Shown here one piece after another: positions 47,066 through 59,467 of a stretch of 64,000 nucleotides of DNA. Below the pieces are notes generated by a model. The model had not been told where the DNA came from. It searched no databases and was given only the letters and a program-made list of their open reading frames with translations. Source of the DNA: Helicostylum pulchrum (Eukaryota; Mucoromycota; Mucoromycetes; Mucorales; Mucoraceae); NCBI GenBank assembly GCA_025677825.1, contig JAIXMO010000039.1, forward strand, positions 124,001-188,000, read 5' to 3'. Numbering within the stretch: the first letter of the stretch is position 1; each line of letters starts with the position of its first letter. A program made the translations under genes and the position numbers.

Positions 47066-47183
47066 AGAAATCTTGTGACCGTGACTGTGTCTGCATGATT
47101 TTTGTAATAAAAAAGAAAAAATAACGAGTTTAAACCAAACTGTAGTTCTCTCTCTTTTCTATTTTTTTTTAAAAAAAAATAAA

Positions 47184-49643
47184 ATGAAGATACAAAACTT
47201 ATTGCTGTTATTATTCACATATATATCGATTACAAACTGCCAATCAATTATTGATAAATTATCCCAAGATGAAAGGTTTTCAACATTATTAAGTCACTTG
47301 GAATCAACTGGGTTAAAACCTCTTGTCAATAACTTGACCAGTGCTACATTATTCGCACCTGACAATGATGCGTTTACAAAATTTGAGGGAGAGGTGAATA
47401 AGCATGTCTTAATGTACCATTTCGTCAAGAAGGGTATGACCATGGACATGTTTCATCATGGTCAACTGAAAGAGTCCTTGTTGGTCTTGCCGGGTTATTT
47501 AGGTCCCGATCATGAAGCTCAACGCTTTAAACTATCAAAGAATGATAAAGTTTGGTCTGTCAATCAAGCTAAAGTCATTGATGAGAATATAAAAGTAGAT
47601 AATTATACATATATTCAAGCTATTGATAGAGTCATGACTTTACCTAGTTTACTAGGTAAGTGAGAAATAAAAAACCTCCCTTTCTTTTTTTGACTAACTT
47701 TTTTTTATATAGGAGATTCAACTAAAACCAATAACCAAATTGTCTATGATCTCATGTCAACCACAGAAATCGTTCATCTGTTACAACAAAAGAAACCCTT
47801 CACTTTATTCTTGACTAGCTCAAAGACACCCTTAGAAAAATACAATGCAATTGAATCTACGTATTTGAAATCAGAGTACGGTAAACAGGATTTATTTACC
47901 TTTTTCAAGTATAGTATTATTGATAAAGTGATTTATATGGACGAATTTACCTCTGGAAAAACTACCTGTAAAGTATTACTTAAATAACCAAAACAAAATA
48001 TATATTTTTAATAACAAACATTTATATAGTTAAATCTTTATCGGGAGATTCATTAGTGATCGCATCTACCAAGAAATCCATGACTGTCAATGACATTCCG
48101 ATCGTACAATCAGACATCCTTGCTGCAAACGGTATCATTCATTTGATAGACGACACATTTCACCCAAACTCAATTGAATTCAATACTAGAAAGTACATGC
48201 ACGGTGCCAATAGTACCTATATGGTAGAGTATATGGACCAATACCATCTTGATCAATACCTGGACCAAACCGAAAACAACTATACCTTCCTCGTACCTCC
48301 TAATGACGCAATCAACAAGACATTGCTATCAAAAGCTTGGCTCTCTTATCATATCATCAAAGATGCTTGGTCACAGCAAAACTTAAATAACAACATGTTG
48401 CTGGATTCTCAGTATCAATCCTACGCATTAGACCAACACTATCAAAAGATCCCCGTCTCTGTTGAACAAGAAATTTCGGTCTACACTAGCCACTCAGTTC
48501 AATTTGCCCACGCTAGAGTCATTGGAGATGAAGGTAATATATAAATAATAATAACTCCCAAGAAAAAAAAAGCAATTAACTCGTTTTGTAGTGTCTGTTG
48601 GAAATGACATCATTTATCAAATTTCAGAACCCCTTTCACTCCCAGGAGACATTCTTGAAAAACTCGTACTTGACTTGGACTTTTCAACATTTATTGCAAC
48701 ACTTTACGTGTCTCAAGTCGTACAAGAAATCAAGGCGACGCAAGGGCTTACGTTATTTGTGCCTACCAACGACGCCTTTCAAAAGCTCGGTTTAGTTGCC
48801 AAGTACTTGGTTCATCCCACTGCAAAAGCACAGCTGCAGACCGTGTTACGGTACCATGCCACAGCCAACAACTTGCTCTACTATACCGATCTGAACAATA
48901 TCAGTATCGAGACCTTGGCAAACGAAACACTACTCATTACGCAAAACGAGTCGGGCACTGTGACCGTAGGCGACAGTGCAACCGTTACTGCTTCGGATCT
49001 CTTAGTGTACAATGGCGTCGTTCATAAACTGTCACAGGTCTTGATCCCTTCGCAGCTTGTTATCACCAACCAGAACTTGTTAGTGGGTATTGAGTCCAAC
49101 ACCATGCTTCACATCCTGGAACGCATTGGCTTACTGGACCTGATCAACCAAGAGAATATAGTGGTTTTAGCTCCTTCCGATAAAGCCTTTTCTCGCATCG
49201 ATTTAGACGAGTTGTTTTTAGATCCGGTGCAGATGGAACGTATTGCAAAGTTACATATCATTCCCAGAGAATGGCAGGAAAGATGGATCGCGCAGAACCC
49301 TTCGCACGATAAGAGTGAGTACCCAACTTTGTTATCTGATGATGATAAGGTCACCATTCGAGAAAATGAAAAGGGCGAGCTGTGGATTGGTGTCAAGAAC
49401 GGTGGTGAAGATGATAGAGCCCATGTGACGGGTCTGGGTCGTGGATCGGCTGGTGGTGGTGTCTTGGCTATTGATACCGTACTGTTACCGATTCGTAGAG
49501 GGCTCTTTGGGTTACCGTGGGTTTGGTCCTTGGTGGTTATTTTGACGCTTGTAATTATTACCGGTGGCACTTTAAGTATTGTTGGTTTCTTTGTCTATAA
49601 AATATATAACAGAAGAAGATTAGGATACAGACCTATATTTTAA
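47184..49643 (+). CDS. Multi-FAS1 (fasciclin) membrane-anchored protein
   Basis: Four exons (47184-47655, 47713-47967, 48030-48533, 48592-49643) give 760 residues. A signal peptide (residues 1-20, ending NCQS) leads into four to five fasciclin modules, recognised by the repeated TLFAPDNDAF / TFLVPPNDAI / TLFVPTNDAF / VVLAPSDKAF core and YH-motifs (LMYHFV, LRYHAT, KLHIIP). The second module is degenerate. A single membrane segment (about 720-746) and a short basic tail end the protein. Likely vacuolar or cell-surface adhesion protein, similar to yeast Ylr001c; function unknown. Last exon is more GC-rich than the others. Confidence 0.88.
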
Positions 49644-49819
49644 AAAAAAAATACATACCCTCTCTCTCTTTTTATCCCCCCCCCCTTTTTTTTTTGTAAA
49701 TACGCTGTTTTTAACCATAATAAATGATTTTTTTTAAAAAAAATATCATTATACTTGTTTTATATATAAATGGTTTTTTTTAAGGGGAAAAAAAGGTTTA
49801 TTAAAATAAAATATTATAT

Positions 49820-51528
49820 CTACTCGTCATCGTCATCATCATCATGGTGCTTCTTCTTTTTATCATAGTCTTCATCATCATCATCATCGTCCTTCTTTTC
49901 AGACTTTTCGTCATCATCGTCCTCATCATCTTCCTCAGCATTAGCACGATCCGTCAAGATTTTCACAGCGTTTTGGTTATAAATACGCGACACCAAAAAG
50001 ATTTCATTTGTTTCGTCACTGCTAATAAACAATCTACCAAAGGTATCTACGGCTAAGCCAAATGGAGAGATACAGCCGGGACCCGCACAAATGCTGGTCT
50101 CTTGCAAGATGACTTCTGGCTCTTTATCCCAACGAGGCTTATGACCCACATCATCGAAATGAAGTCTGACCACGTTATGACCTCCTGCAGTCTCGGACAA
50201 CCCGTGGTTAGCAATAATAGGGGTATCAGTCCAGTTACAAGGAAGCCCCACGGAAGAACCATCAGTAGTTAAATCACCTACGGAACAGAACGTACCCATA
50301 TAAAAGAACACACTCGATGCAAATGAGTTGGAAGGTAATGGTACTGCAGGTGGATGATTCAATTCTTCATCTTGACAGTATGTGTCTAATTGAACTGACT
50401 CGTTCATAAACGTTGGGTGAGCCCATTGTGTACCAAGTCCTTTGCCTGACGTAGATACCTTGGTCAAGTCATACTCAGTCATGCAGTAGGGGTAACCATA
50501 GTTCAATTTAGGAAATTCGTATAAATTCATTTCTTCTGCAAGTCCCGAGATAGCAAGGTCTACGGGGAGGAGGGAGGGAGTAACAAATATTACGGTTAAA
50601 ATATATATAATTAAAAAAAAAGGAGGAGGGTGGGAAACTTACTGTCAATGGAACTAATATCTTCTCTACGGATATCATCAGAGGTTCTTCCGTTAATACC
50701 CCATAACCTGGCCTGTGCATCAAATCCCATGGTACCTTGCGTATTTGTACCTACTGCGTGTACTTCACCATCCACCTCATAATCAAAACCACTTTCGGGA
50801 ATAAGACGGAGGTTAAACTTCTTGATCATAGCATCGTTGGGGCCGACCTTTTCATTCAAGTCGTTTACGGTACGAGGAATAAACATATGACCGAACGGGT
50901 CCACTGCAAGATCCGTAGCTGCATCTGGGTTATTCGGATGAATATTGTGTATGACTTTCACACCGTTTTGGATAGCTGAATGCTGTCCATCACTGTATGG
51001 AAATTTATATACCGAGTTGGCGGTAGACACAAAGATATGGCGGTCGAATAAAGCGACGCCGTGACCAATAGTAGCATCCAGTTCATCGCTTTCTAAAATA
51101 AGCTTGATGTCCGTGTTGCCGCACTCGTCCATACGCACAGAGTAAAGTCCTTCTAAGGGGGACATCACAAGTAAATGGTTGGCTTGGTCAAATATCATTT
51201 TTCGAGGGTTAGGAATATCGTTGGCTAAAACCAAGTACTCGTATCCGGCCATCACTTTTAATGGACGAGAGGAGGTTAATGTGGTGTTGGGCTTACAGAG
51301 TGGTTGGTCGTCAGGGTTGGAGATAATCATTGGGTGTTCAGCAGAGGCGTCTGGCACAAGCGCGTTGCTGGACCCCACAACAAGTGCGCCTTTTGCAACG
51401 GCGTCGGCTGTCATACGCTCTTCTTCAGCAATCATTTTGTTCTCGAGTTCTTCTTCTTTACTTATTTTTGCCAAGCAGACTGATATTAGAACAATCGCTA
51501 TCCATAGCACATGTAATAGCTTGCTCAT
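49820..51528 (-). CDS. Secreted beta-propeller protein with acidic tail
   Basis: Two exons (50643-51528, 49820-50559) give 541 residues. Signal peptide (MSKLLHVLWIAIVLISVCLA) then an extended region with repeated propeller-like strands (DQANHLLVMSPLEGLYSVRM, GHGVALFDRHIFVSTANSVYKF, DLAVDPFGHMFIPR, GLAVDTFGRLFISSDETNEIF). A central LNYGYPYC segment is like glucose/sorbosone dehydrogenase propellers. The C-terminus is a low-complexity Asp/Lys/Glu tail with His-rich stretch, encoded by GAT/GAC repeats. Enzymatic activity is uncertain. Divergent from CSN8 with 255 bp between starts. Confidence 0.65.
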
Positions 51529-51783
51529 GTTTTTCTTTTTGGAATATGTAATATGTAATAGGAAAAGAAGAAAAGGATGAAAAGAAGTTTATATAGCCCT
51601 TTTTTTAAGAAAAAAAAAAGTAATTTCCTAGTCGGAAATAATGCCTCTTTTTTTTAAAGCTTGAGAGAGGTAGTATTTTACCGATTGCATACTTTGATTA
51701 TACTTTTTTTGACGCTGTTTTAAATACCAAGTTATTTGTTTTTTATCTTTTTTTTTTTTTTTTTTTTTTCAATACTATTCTTA

Positions 51784-52643
51784 ATGACAGATATTGTAGA
51801 TTACATTCAAGTAAAAGATTACGCTGGACTTGTTCGACGCTGTGAAGAATTGGAGATTCATGTACGTGCTTTTTTATTTTTCTAAAAAAAAAAGAAAAAG
51901 GAGACGTGTATCAATAAAAAAAAGCTCATCTATACTGTTAAATATAGAACGCAATAGATGCCAGTATTACTCTTGAACACATTTACCCAGTTTATTTAGC
52001 TGCCTGTATACTAATAGACGATCTGTAAGATATACAACGGAGAGAGAAAGTTTTTTTTTAAAAAAAAAAAGCTAATTACATTATAGTCAATCTGCTCGTT
52101 ATTTACGTAAACGTATTTTAGCTAGTAATATCAGTTCGCCTGAAATCGATGCTATGTGGTCAGTTGTAACAGCATTGATTAAAAAAGAGTACCCACTCGT
52201 ATATCATAATCTTGACGGCTTTCAGTGGTCTCAGTATATGCAAACATTAACAGAGCAAATTAAACTCAAAATCAGAGAAAATATGTTGACCTTAATTCCA
52301 AAGGTTTATACGTCGATTGAACTCACTCAAGTTTCAAATTATTTTGGAATGACTGATATTTTACCAGGTACTTTTTTATATTATTACGCGCACAAAAAAA
52401 AAAAAAAGTTGAACCTTACCATGCAAATATATTTAGAATTAACTAGTAGAGGGTGGCAATTGGATGAATCTACAGGTATCTTGACTCCTGCTAAACCAGG
52501 TAAAATAACAGTATAAAAAAACATATATCATGTCTTTTTGTTAACGCTTGTAAAATCGTTTAGATCCAGCACCCCGTGTAGCAACTGATATGAACCAATT
52601 CGCTAAGCTATCTGATATTGTATTAAACCTCGAAAAATTCTAA
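51784..52643 (+). CDS. CSN8: COP9 signalosome subunit 8
   Basis: Five exons (51784-51861, 51948-52024, 52087-52367, 52437-52499, 52564-52643) give 192 residues. Small PCI-type protein: helical repeats, then the winged-helix segment with IELTQVSNYFGM and RGWQLDESTGILTP, and a C-terminal helix LAKLSDIVLNLEKF-like ending, as in CSN8. The COP9 complex removes Nedd8 from cullins. Convergent with FLVCR-like gene; stop codons are only 31 bp apart. Confidence 0.85.
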
Positions 52644-52674
52644 AACGAAAAATAAAAAATACACAAACATAAAT

Positions 52675-54485
52675 TTATTTAATTGTTTTTTCTTGCTGTA
52701 ATGCTTCATTATCAAATGCAGTTCGTTTCAGGTCTCCTTTTAACCAAATAGTGGGTATCGAACCTACCGTCACAATGACACACACGATAATCATGGCTAG
52801 GTTCATATTATTGGGTGGATCAGCTTCTGGTCCTGCACGTAGTGCATCAATCGCAACCGAGAAGACTAGAGTTGCAGCTGTCGTAATTAACCAAAGTATA
52901 GAAGACGATACGGATTCAGGTACAGGGTATGAAACTATAAAAGGTAAAAAAAAAAATTAGGATACAATGCATGCACATACGGAAAATTTATACATACGTT
53001 CACATGCTAGTTCTAAATGAATAGGTAATAACCCATAAGCAAAAAATCCATTTAAAACGCAAGCGATTAAAACCACGCTAAATGCATTAGGAATCACTAA
53101 AAAAAAGGGAAAGGAGGGGGGCATACATTAGCTTCTCTCTGCAGTACTAAAAATATAAAAAAAAAGGAATTAAAACTTACTTTCGAAAATCAACATTAAA
53201 TATGTAAATAACATGATGGGCGTAAAAATTTTAATAAGCATAAGATGTTGTGCAGTCTTTCCGGCCCAATAACCCGACAGTATGCCACCTGCAAAACCTG
53301 CCACAACACTTGCAGTAGCACAAAAGCCAGACTCTAGATCAGTGTAACCAAATGGCGAAATGGCTTCAATGATCAAAGTGGCAACGGAAAAGACCATACC
53401 TCCATTGGCTGCACAAAGTATCGTCACCCAAATAAACCCTGGGTTCTTCCAAAGACACTGTATGGCTTCTTTGAATCCCATACGAACTTGTTCGGCTGAT
53501 GGCGATGAAGGTATGCGAGGTTGGTTCGGTAAAAATACGGATGGAATTGCACACACTGTGGATATAATGGATACCACAATTAGCATCGATGGTACCTTGT
53601 CGGGTGTGGGACAGAGAAAAGGTATTAAAACAGGTGCCATCGCCATACCAACTGACAATGCTAAACAGTAAAAAAAAAAAAAAAAGTTAATATATTATAT
53701 TAAAGTTATTTAATTAGAATCAATTTTTTTTTTTTTTTACTAGCTAATATATTAGCAACGCCTCGGTGTTGAGGAGCAAACCATACCGAAGCTAGCTATT
53801 ACTAGAACTTGTTAATATACCATGTACAAAAAAAGTACAATTTAACTCTATATATACTACCTTGGCCGATATACTTTTTCAGTATAAAAAAATTAAAGTT
53901 AATTGCAAAGTATGTATATTTCTATTTATAAGTTTATACTTACTTGTACACAAATGCGCCGCCAATACTAGCTACAAATTGTCCAACCATCATAACTGTA
54001 TATCGATGGTGTTCAGGGACTATTATTGCAATACATCGAATCCAGCATCCCAAAAAATTCATGACAGCGGCAAACAAAATCTATAATTGACAGGTTATTT
54101 TTTTCAGTGGAATTTTTTTTTTTTGTTGGTGTTGTATTACATTTGCTTTTATGCCAAATCGTTGATATGACCAACCAGTTAATAGTGAACAAATTGTATT
54201 AATTACAGCAGATAGATTGGATAACCAGTTTAGAGCAGTATAATTGACCTGCATCCATTCTGACACTACCACAGGGGCGCTGGAGGCGCTAGCCCACATG
54301 AGAGAACTAGCACTATTGACAAGTACGACATTGAATATTTGAATCCATGCAACCCAAGTTGTACCATAAACAATCAAGTCTTTCTCGTATAAACCATTTA
54401 CTGTTGTTAAACTACTATTGTCATCTTTTAGTATCGTAGATAACCGATCCCTATTTAGGTTAGTAGGAAAAGAAGTTCTCAACAT
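52675..54485 (-). CDS. FLVCR-like (SLC49) MFS transporter
   Basis: Seven exons (54141-54485, 53944-54080, 53861-53873, 53741-53795, 53181-53660, 52998-53096, 52675-52934) give 462 residues with 12 membrane segments. The SLC49 pattern is seen: SSLMWASASSAPVVVSEWM, YTALNWLSNLSAV, GCWIRC, the short NISAK followed by LASVWFAPQHRGVAN, and GFFAYGLLPIHLELACE. Animal FLVCRs transport heme or choline; the fungal substrate is unknown. The NISAK codons sit in a 13-nt micro-exon that ordinary gene finders may miss. Confidence 0.83.
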
Positions 54486-55274
54486 TTTGGATTATATAAA
54501 GAAGAATGGAGAAAAATACTTTTTGTAACCTCTGTATATTCTTTTTATTTTATTACTCATATTTAAGAATAATACATATGTTACTCGCCGTGTTTAAAAT
54601 ATTTTCGATGGCTTAATAACTTTGTTCAGGTAGTAGCGTCGTCATATATAAGGATAAAAGGAGAACCGAATTTTTTTTAAAAAAAAGATTGCTTTATTGT
54701 TCCTTATGGTTACATTAGAAGCCTTTATTTAGTAAGAATTCATTACTTTTTTTTTTTTGATAATGATACAAAGAAAAAAGATATAACACACACACACACA
54801 CACACACAAAATAATAATAGAAAAAAAAAGGGGGAAAAAATATCCTGCATTTACTGCCAGAAACTTATTAAACTTACTCCTAATGAAAGCTTTTACCTTG
54901 TACAGTAAATAAAACCTATTTAGTTCCGCACTCTCGGTAACAATTAATTTACAAGATCGATGCTTGCGTCCCTTTTTGTACAACCAATGCTTTGATCAAA
55001 TTCCATTTTTAGTTTTTTAAACAAAAAAGAAAGAGAAATAACTCTTGCTTTTTTTTTGTGTTTTTTTTTGTTTTATTTATTATTAATATTATTTTTTTTT
55101 TTTTCTTGATTCAATCAAAAAAAAAAAAAAAGGGAATAGGGAGTTTTTGTTTTTGTTTTTAGAAGAGGAGGTAGTGGAAATTAAAGGGAAAATATAAGGG
55201 CACTTTTTTTTTTTTGTACATGTTTCTCCCCTCAAACATACACATATACCATGTGGGTAATACAAGAAAAAAAA
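54486..55274. other. Intergenic, low complexity with a CA microsatellite
   Basis: Between tandem minus-strand genes. Contains an (AC)n/(TG)n repeat (about 54785-54808), several poly-A/T runs and no gene. The frame at 54729-54983 is mostly repeat translation. Confidence 0.5.
54785..54808. repeat. (CA)n microsatellite
   Basis: Roughly eleven to twelve CA units in the spacer upstream of the IQ-motif gene's 3' end. Confidence 0.85.
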
Positions 55275-57279
55275 TTATTTACGAGATAGTAGAGGTCTTC
55301 TGGAAGTAGCAGTGGTAGTAGTTGTGGTAGCGGTAGTAGTGTTAGGTTTAGTGGATGTACGTTGATTAGATCCTAATACAGGACGTCTATTTGAGGGTAT
55401 AACTGAAGGTCTTTCAAAAACTTGTTGTTGGCGTGATGCTGGACGACGAGAAACATCTAATTTATTTGTTGTTGGTACAATACTTTTACGAACAGTTGAT
55501 CTAGTTGTACTATTTTCCTTTTTCATGAGATTTTTAGTTGAATCATTCTTTTGTAATCGAGAAGAAGATCTTGGAACCTTTTTTAATAAAGAGATATCTT
55601 CCAAAGCAAGATCCAACTTGTATTGCATTTGTTTCTTTGACTCTGCATCTTCCTTGACTTGTTGTTGTCTTGAGGTTTCAGTTTCATGCATTTGATCAAG
55701 TACGCGTGTCATCATTTCTTCCATCTTGCTTCTAGCAGATATTTCTTTTCTTAAACGGGACTCTAACGGTTGTAATTGAGCTAATGCTGTATTCATTTTA
55801 TCTTCATACACTTCGCGCATATGAACTTCTTGTTCTAATCGATCACATAATATCTTTTGTTGTTGATCCATCACAATCGTCATATCTTCCATTGCTTTTT
55901 CAAATGATACTCTCATCACTGTTTCTTCTCGTAATCTTTGTTCTAATTGGTACAGACGGTCCTCTACTTGGTTCATTTTATGACGATAATTACGACCACA
56001 TAATTGAGCTAAATTTGCAACTACTCGTTGTTCTGGACGTAAACTAGAGAATTGTCGTTGTATCTTTCTACTTTTATAACCACGCCAGAGAGATTGAATT
56101 TTAATGGCTGCTGCTGTAAATTGTTCTTGTTCTGAATCTCTAGTTACAATATCTTGTTGTTCTTCTTCACAGATAGGATAGAATTCAACTTGAGATTCTA
56201 ATTCTCCAGTGTAAATGGTATCGTCATAACCTTCGTCTGTTGTACTATAGGCAGGTGTTGATTGTACAATGGTAATGGACTTGCACTTGTTTATTTTGAT
56301 TAATACTGTACGTGATTCCATGGAGCGAACACTACTACTTTCAGTTGAACTTTCAGTGATAGCTAGTGATGCATTACGATAAGCACGTAAATTTTGTTGG
56401 TCTTGTTGATAACCTTTTTTTTAAAAAAAAGGGGAAATAAAAAGTGTGTGAGTTTGAGAGAACAATAAAGAGCATAAAATGATTTTAACTAATGTTACCT
56501 TTGTATACCCTTGATTGTGTAACTTTGCACATATGAGGGTCGGATAAGAAGGAGGAAGGACCGACGGGACGTTCTAATTGGCTGGACATGCAAGACATAG
56601 ATTCGCGTGGTAAATGTCGATCAGTAACTTGAGCAGGTAATTGCAAAGGAGATAGTCGAGCATCAGCAATTAGTGGATCATCATCATCAGTCTCGTGCCA
56701 TAAGTTCAACTGATCAATCATGGTTTCTTGATCAAAATAATCAACCGATGACAATGCCGCAATAGTAGTTGAACTAATAAATGAAGATTCATCGAAATAA
56801 CAATCTTCTCTATCCAAATAAGCTAAAGCTCTTAAGCAAGTTTTCGTTGGGAATTCGTATTCGTATTGTTCTCGATCCAAATTCTGTACGACTTGTAAAA
56901 GTTCTCCTTCTACAGATAATTCGTCCTCGTCATAGAACCGAGTCTGTAGTTGTAATTGTTGTAATGATATCAATTTGAATAAGTAAGTTTTTTTTTTTTT
57001 TTTTGAGGAAAAAAAAAAAAAGTAAAAAAGAAGAAAAAGTAAAATAATTAAAATTTTATCATGTAAAAATAGTTATATGCAGTGAGGGGAAATCGGAGTG
57101 TATATGAATGCAAGGTGTCAAAATAATAAAGAACGCCGATTAAAGAAATAATAAAGAAGAAGGAAAAAATGCACGATAACGTCAATAAAGAAATAAAAAA
57201 TTAAGTTATAGATTTTTTTTACCTGTGAATACATCATCATTAATTTTTCGTCAAATTCTTGGTAGTTTGAATTTGTCAT
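55275..57279 (-). CDS. IQ-motif coiled-coil protein
   Basis: Three exons (57223-57279, 56499-56943, 55275-56413) give 546 residues. The first exon is inferred: exon 2 has no in-frame ATG, and an upstream ATG at 57279 with donor CAG|gtaaaa joins in phase through a 279-nt intron to acceptor ACTACAG. One IQ motif (AAIKIQSLWRGYKSRKIQRQF) binds calmodulin-like light chains. It is followed by about 200 residues of heptad coiled coil (RLYQLEQRLREE..LDQMHETE) and a basic Ser/Thr/Arg-rich tail. No motor domain. Function unknown; may link calmodulin to cytoskeleton or spindle pole. Confidence 0.7.
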
Positions 57280-58102
57280 ATAAAGGAAAGACTGACTTAT
57301 TTTTTACAATAAGTGTTTATAAAAGGAGTGGAAAAGGAATGGAAAGGGGAAAAGGGAGAAAGGAATAAAGAAAGAATGAAGAAATAAAATAAAATAAAAA
57401 AAATGAAAATTTATTGACCGTATTTAAAGATTTCTGCTGTCAAATAGAAATAAGGGAGTGTTATAAGGAGATATTGTGTGGTCTACGTGCGTGTTACACA
57501 TATTGTTGATCAAAAAGCACACAATTTCGGAACTTGTTAATTTTTTTTTAACGATTACTGCTTGTGCTACTCTCGATCGTATTTTCTATTGTAGATCAAA
57601 TAAATAAATAAAAAAATAGCACACTTTATATGTGCTCCTATTACTCTCCCTTATAACAATTATAACTTACATATCAAGTAATGTACTAAAAGCGATCAAA
57701 CGTCCGGGATTAAATATTATAGTTCGGATGCTGTCACTATTATTTATGTAATTATTTTTAGGTATTTTCTCCCTATTAAAAATCTTTTTTTATCATCATT
57801 GTAATCATCATGACAACCTCGAGTTTATTCCTTCTCTCTACCCCCTCCCCTTTCATAAAGAGAGAGAGATCAATTAGATCTTTCTCTTTGTCTTTGTTTA
57901 TCTCGCTACTCCCTTATTCGTTTATCCCCTTGGTAATGGTTCAATTTTTTTATAACTAAATAGCATAATACTAATAATAATAATTGCAACAAGCAATTGA
58001 TATAAAAAAGTAATTGAAAAAACTACATATATATTTATTTAAAAATACAGATACAAGGGTATAAATACAATTCTCTCTTTCTTCTTTCTTCCTTCTTTTT
58101 TT
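57280..58102. other. Intergenic, upstream of IQ gene
   Basis: AT-rich spacer with a CT-rich segment at about 57835-57915 and an ATAATAATAATAAT run near 57970. No gene found. Confidence 0.5.
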
Positions 58103-59467
58103 TTAACCTTCAGACACACTAGCCATACCAGCCATGAGTCTTTGTTCTGCCGTAATTGGCGTATTCCAATCACCAACATACTCAATTTGCTTTTTTTGGT
58201 CAAACCATTCCTGTACAGCTACTCGTTCAGCCTCAAGCATTTCTTTGGTAACACCTTCAAATAGATTATCAAACGTATAGAAATTGGTAAAATATTCCAA
58301 CCGTTTCAAACCAGGAAACAGTTTTAATAGACTTTCAAATCCAGTTTTAGATAAAGGTGTCGTCATGTACTTTGTTATAATTAACTGTCGAATCGATGAA
58401 CCAGGAGTTGTTGTCTTTGAAGTGTCAGGAGAAAAGGGTGTAGTCGTTTTTGGTATAGTATAAGGTTCAAATCTTTTCTTGGCTTTTGTGTTCGATTTCC
58501 GCATACGCAATGTATTAAAGTGTGTCAGATCACGATTTGAGATACATGATAAATCGAACAGTTCAAGTGTCTCCAATTGCTGGCATCGGTTCAACAATTT
58601 CCATAGGGCTTGACCGGAGATACGACCTGTAGGGGATGACCCTATCAATTGACGACCATCGCTGATGATTTCGGCATGACCAAGAATATCTCGAGATTTA
58701 AGTGAACATAAAGTTAATGATCGTAAGGAGGTCCAATGTCGAACAATTGTTAGTAGCACTGCATCGTCCATACCAGAATGTAAACCACGGAAGTGACGCA
58801 TACGAGGACAAGCTATGACAATAGCTTGTAATAAACCTGATGAATGTATCCCTTTATCGTGATTATTACTATATGCAAACGTTTCAAGCGCATGACCATG
58901 ACAAGCAATGGCGCAAAATAACTCAGTCATTTCTAAATCTAGAACACAGTCTTGAATAACCAATGCATTGAGGTTGGTTTCGTTGATATAAAACAATTGA
59001 TTCATGGCGTCTGAAAATTGATCGTGAAGTTCGAAATTATGTTTCATGTATTCTTCTCTTCTACGTGGTGGTTGTAAAGCCGTAATATGAGAGAATAACA
59101 TCGGGCTCGAGTTGTTCATTCGATTTGAGAATTGTACAGGTACAACCGTATTTTGGATAAATGAAGAATAACATCCCTTAATAGTGATCGACTTGACTCG
59201 GGGCGCAATAGAGAGCACTTTTTGAAGTGAAAGAACGAGTGTCCTATATTCAAGGTTTTCAAAGACGAGGTGTCTGTACAAGTAAGGGTCGTGGCACACT
59301 TTATTCCATGCTTGACAAACACTAAATCAAGTAAAATATTAGTTTTCGATTTTAATATAAATAAAATGTACGTTCTTTTTTTTTTTTACTTACCTTGCAA
59401 CGAGCCAGCGTTCAGGTAATGGGATATAAGAGAAAATCTCTAATAAGATTGTATCGGGTAAACTCAT
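58103..59467 (-). CDS. F-box protein with leucine-rich C-terminal region
   Basis: Two exons (59394-59467, 58103-59321) give 430 residues. The F-box is N-terminal and crosses the intron: LPDTILLEIFSYIPLPERWLVARVCQAWNKVCHDPYLYRHLVF. The rest shows degenerate leucine-rich repeat strands (LRSLTLCSLKSRDI, LETLELFDLSCISNRDL, IRQLIITKYMTTPLS, LKRLEYFTNFYTF), the substrate-binding part. Predicted adaptor of an SCF ubiquitin ligase. Many such genes occur in this lineage; target unknown. Confidence 0.82.

Noticed and set aside
54729..54983. 84-codon minus-strand ORF
   Set aside because: Its C-terminal part translates the CA microsatellite and poly-A; no domain.
56943..56973. Start of the IQ protein at 56973
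   Set aside because: The codon there is TTG. The frame has no ATG upstream of the IQ exon, and a phase-matched upstream exon with ATG at 57279 exists.
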